Source: Lenzites betulinus
Lineage: Eukaryota; Basidiomycota; Agaricomycetes; Polyporales; Polyporaceae
Length of the DNA: 64,000 nt
Assembly (NCBI GenBank): GCA_022264855.1
Contig: JABYQU010000022.1
Location: forward strand, 248,001 to 312,000
Reading direction: 5' to 3'
Shown: one piece after another, positions 61,707 to 64,000 of the stretch
Layout of the letters: each line of letters opens with the position of its first letter
Numbering within the stretch: position 1 is the stretch's first letter
The notes under the pieces: generated by a model
What the model was told of the DNA's origin: nothing
Seen by the model: the letters and a program-made list of their open reading frames with translations, nothing else
Database searches by the model: none
Position numbers and translations under genes: made by a program

Positions 61707-63371
61707 ATGTCTACCCGGAAACGCGCTTCACGAGCTAGCGCAGGGGCGCGCGAACCCACAGCGAACTCGAACAGCCCACCCGCACCCTCGCCCAGCGCGC
61801 CCGCGCCCGCGACGACCACAAAGCGCACCAAGGCGATCTCGCAAGCAGCCGCGCTCTCGCTCGTCGACTACACCCTCATCCTCAGCCTCGTCTTCGGCGG
61901 ATGCTGCTCGTTCGTGAGGCCAATCGCCTCCACCCACGACGCGTCTACTGACCAGCTGCGTCCCCAGAAACGTGTGGTCCTATGAGCAGCTGCTCAAGAT
62001 GGACGCGCACATCGGTGAGCACCCACACCCCGCCTTGAGCGCGCCGTGGGGTCGATCGCTCAGATGGCCAGGACGCAGGCACGACGCTCACGTTCTCGCA
62101 AATGCTCTTCATCACGCTCCAGTCGCTCCCGTCCTTCGTGACGTTCCGCAAGGGAAGCGTGGTGCCGCGGCTGAGGCCGCGCCATGTGCCCCTGCGCGAC
62201 TGGGCGCTGCAGGTGCTGGTCCTCACCTCGGGCTCGCTCCTGAATAACTGGGTGTTCGCGTATTCTGTCCCGCTCACGGTGCAGATCGTCTTCCGCTCCG
62301 CAGGTCAGTTTCCTGCTCTCAGGCGCGCGTCATGGAACGTATGCTGAAAAGCTGTAAATAGGCCTTGCTGTGTCGATGCTGCTAGGATATCTCGTGCTTC
62401 ACAAACGTTACTCAATAGCCCAAGTGGTAATACTAGACATCATATTTCACACCCATCAACGCGCTGACGCCGATCACAGGCTGCTGTAGGATTCGTGTCA
62501 GCAGGCGTAATATTGGCGACCCTGTCCCGCCCATCCACCCCCAAAACAACCGGCGACCCGCCTGACGTGGGGCGGTACACCATCGGCGTGATCATGCTCA
62601 CGGTCTCCCTCGTGCTCACCGGCGTGCTCGGCGTGCTGCAAGAACGCACCTACACCAAGTACGGCCCGCACTGGAAAGAGGGCGTCTTCTACACGGTCAG
62701 TATACCTACAATCCGGCCTGAACGGCGCACGCTGACGATCCCTCGTGAATAGCACTCCCTCTCGCTGCCCATCTTCCTGTTCTTCATCCCAGACCTCAAG
62801 CGCGGCTTCAACGGGCTCGCGCACCCAGCCACGCTCTCCACGCACTCGCTCGAGACATACGGCCCCCTCGCGCGCGCAGCGCCCTACGCCGTCCTCGGCG
62901 CGAACATGCTCACCCAGCTCGCCTGCGTCTCCGGCGTGAACCAGCTCACCTCCGTACGTCCCGCCCCTCATCTCTCCCCGCCCTTGTCCCTTGTCTCCCT
63001 CTCCTCCTCCTCCTTCTCCCACACACTCACACTAACGCGCGCCCCCACAGCACGTCTCCTCAGTATCGACAAACCTCGTACTCACCACGCGCAAAGCGCT
63101 CTCCCTCTGCTTCAGCGTGTGGTGGTTCGGGAACGGCTGGAACGCGCGCCTCGGCGCGGGCGCGGGCATGGTCTTCCTCGGCTCGCTCCTCTACACCGCC
63201 GTCAGCGCGTCCGCGCGAGCCCCTCCCCCGGCTGCTCGCGCGACAGCGACGGCGACAGCGATACCGGACGCGGGCGCAGGGACGGGAGCCGGGCCGACGA
63301 CGGCGGTGCCGAAGCGGCGCACGGTCGCGAGACAGCGGGAGGGCGCGCGCGCGAACTCGAAGCAGGGATGA
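61707..63371 (+). CDS. YEA4: UAA-family nucleotide-sugar transporter (YEA4/SLC35B4 type)
   Basis: A ten-helix transporter predicted to carry UDP-N-acetylglucosamine (and, in animal SLC35B4, UDP-xylose) into the ER/Golgi lumen. The start MSTRKRASRASAGAREP gives a basic disordered cytosolic tail. Spliced exons then read LILSLVFGGCCSNVWSYEQL, TTLTFSQMLFITLQSLPSF, GSLLNNWVFAYSVPLTVQIV, LGYLVLHKRYSIAQV, LVLTGVLGVLQERTYTKYG, HWKEGVFYTHSLSLPIFLFF, LTQLACVSGVNQLTSHVSSV and TNLVLTTRKALSLCFSVWWF. The CCSNV start, the KRYS site, the QE-x-YTKYG loop and the TLRK-like TTRK match SLC35B4/Yea4. The long Ala/Thr-rich C-terminal extension with basic residues is unusual. The exact sugar is inferred from family resemblance. 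Confidence 0.9.
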
Positions 63372-64000
63372 CCGGGGACCGTTGACCGGCGACACGTCGA
63401 GCGGGCGCGGTGTTGCGCCTGTGGCCGGATGGTTCTAATTTCTGCGGGCCTCGGAGGCGAGGACGGGTGCAGAGCGGCTCGTGGGTGTACCTGGAGACGG
63501 GAGCGCACCCGGATGCGCAATACATACTGAACAGCGTGGCGTTTCTAGCATTTCAGGTTGGGGGCAGGGTGAATGCCATGTCAATGTGTACGCGCAGGGA
63601 TTTATTCACTGCCTCGGGAACTCTGCGGTTGGCCCATCCGTGATGAGTGCGCGAGAAACGGAGACGTGCCGGGGTAATCAAAGCTCGGGTAAGAGTGTAC
63701 TGCATGACTGCAAGTAAAGACGACTCGCGTACCTGTGGGGCTACCCGACGAAGTAAAGGAGGAAAGAGACATCCCCAGACCCACCACAAGTCGCACCCAA
63801 GTAACGACCGCCAGAGGCTTCAAGAACTCATCCCACTCATCCCACGCAACAGACCAGACGTTTAAAGGTGGATCCATACTTCAGACTTCGCAGACGAGAC
63901 GATAGCTGGCATAAGCGGTACGCGGCTATTAACGAGGGTAGGGTAGAAAAAACCAGCCGACAAACAGACAGACAGACAGACAAAGACAGAGAGAGGGAGG
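63372..64000. other. Downstream flank with (GACA)n tract
   Basis: No gene recognised. A tetranucleotide GACA repeat occupies about 63,966-63,983, followed by purine-rich sequence to the window edge. Confidence 0.5.
63966..63983. repeat. Tetranucleotide microsatellite (GACA)n
   Basis: About four and a half tandem copies of GACA. Confidence 0.85.

Noticed and set aside
1..64000. tRNA, rRNA, CRISPR array or intact transposon
   Set aside because: I looked for B-box-like GGTTCRANNCC on both strands, rRNA-like blocks, spaced direct repeats, and transposase or reverse-transcriptase motifs, and found none convincing; covariance-model and repeat searches would be needed to exclude them fully.

Overview
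The window is nuclear DNA from a filamentous basidiomycete, most likely an agaricomycete. This rests on the GC-rich sequence, short (about 47-75 bp) GT-AG introns in almost every gene, and fungal families such as BEM3, SHR3, ECL1-type, SUR2, VRG4 and a DASH subunit. The calls come from translation, motif recognition and splice-site reading by eye, with no database search. No rRNA, tRNA, CRISPR array, viral gene or intact transposon was recognised.

Layout. 1-21.4 kb is gene-dense. It starts with the 5' end of a Zn2Cys6 transcription factor (minus). Then come an MSC2-type zinc transporter with a very long His-rich loop (plus), the CCR4-NOT subunit RCD1/CNOT9 (minus), an Fe-S L-serine ammonia-lyase of the bacterial single-chain type with a probable mitochondrial leader (minus), a SET-domain methyltransferase (plus), a BEM3-like PX-PH-RhoGAP (plus) and the SHR3 amino-acid-permease chaperone (plus).

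21.4-44 kb is a large GC- and CpG-rich gene desert. Its only confident gene is an ECL1-type zinc-binding regulator at 29.3-30.3 kb. It also holds a 373-bp element with 53-bp terminal inverted repeats, several hexanucleotide microsatellites, and two coding-like but unassigned reading frames near 42 and 44 kb.

45.6-63.4 kb is gene-dense again: spliceosomal SmB (minus), a tandem pair of nitronate monooxygenases (plus), pyruvate carboxylase (minus), the GDP-mannose transporter VRG4 (minus), a small HSK3-like DASH subunit (minus), sphinganine C4-hydroxylase SUR2 (plus) and a YEA4/SLC35B4 nucleotide-sugar transporter (plus).

The genes do not form one pathway. Loose themes are secretory-pathway and membrane function (MSC2, SHR3, VRG4, YEA4, SUR2) and pyruvate supply and use (the serine deaminase makes pyruvate, pyruvate carboxylase consumes it). 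The most useful gene-model observations are a 9-nt micro-exon that restores a C-terminal cysteine in the serine deaminase, in-frame GC-AG introns in SHR3 and in one nitronate monooxygenase, and an SmB gene whose first coding exon is only the ATG.
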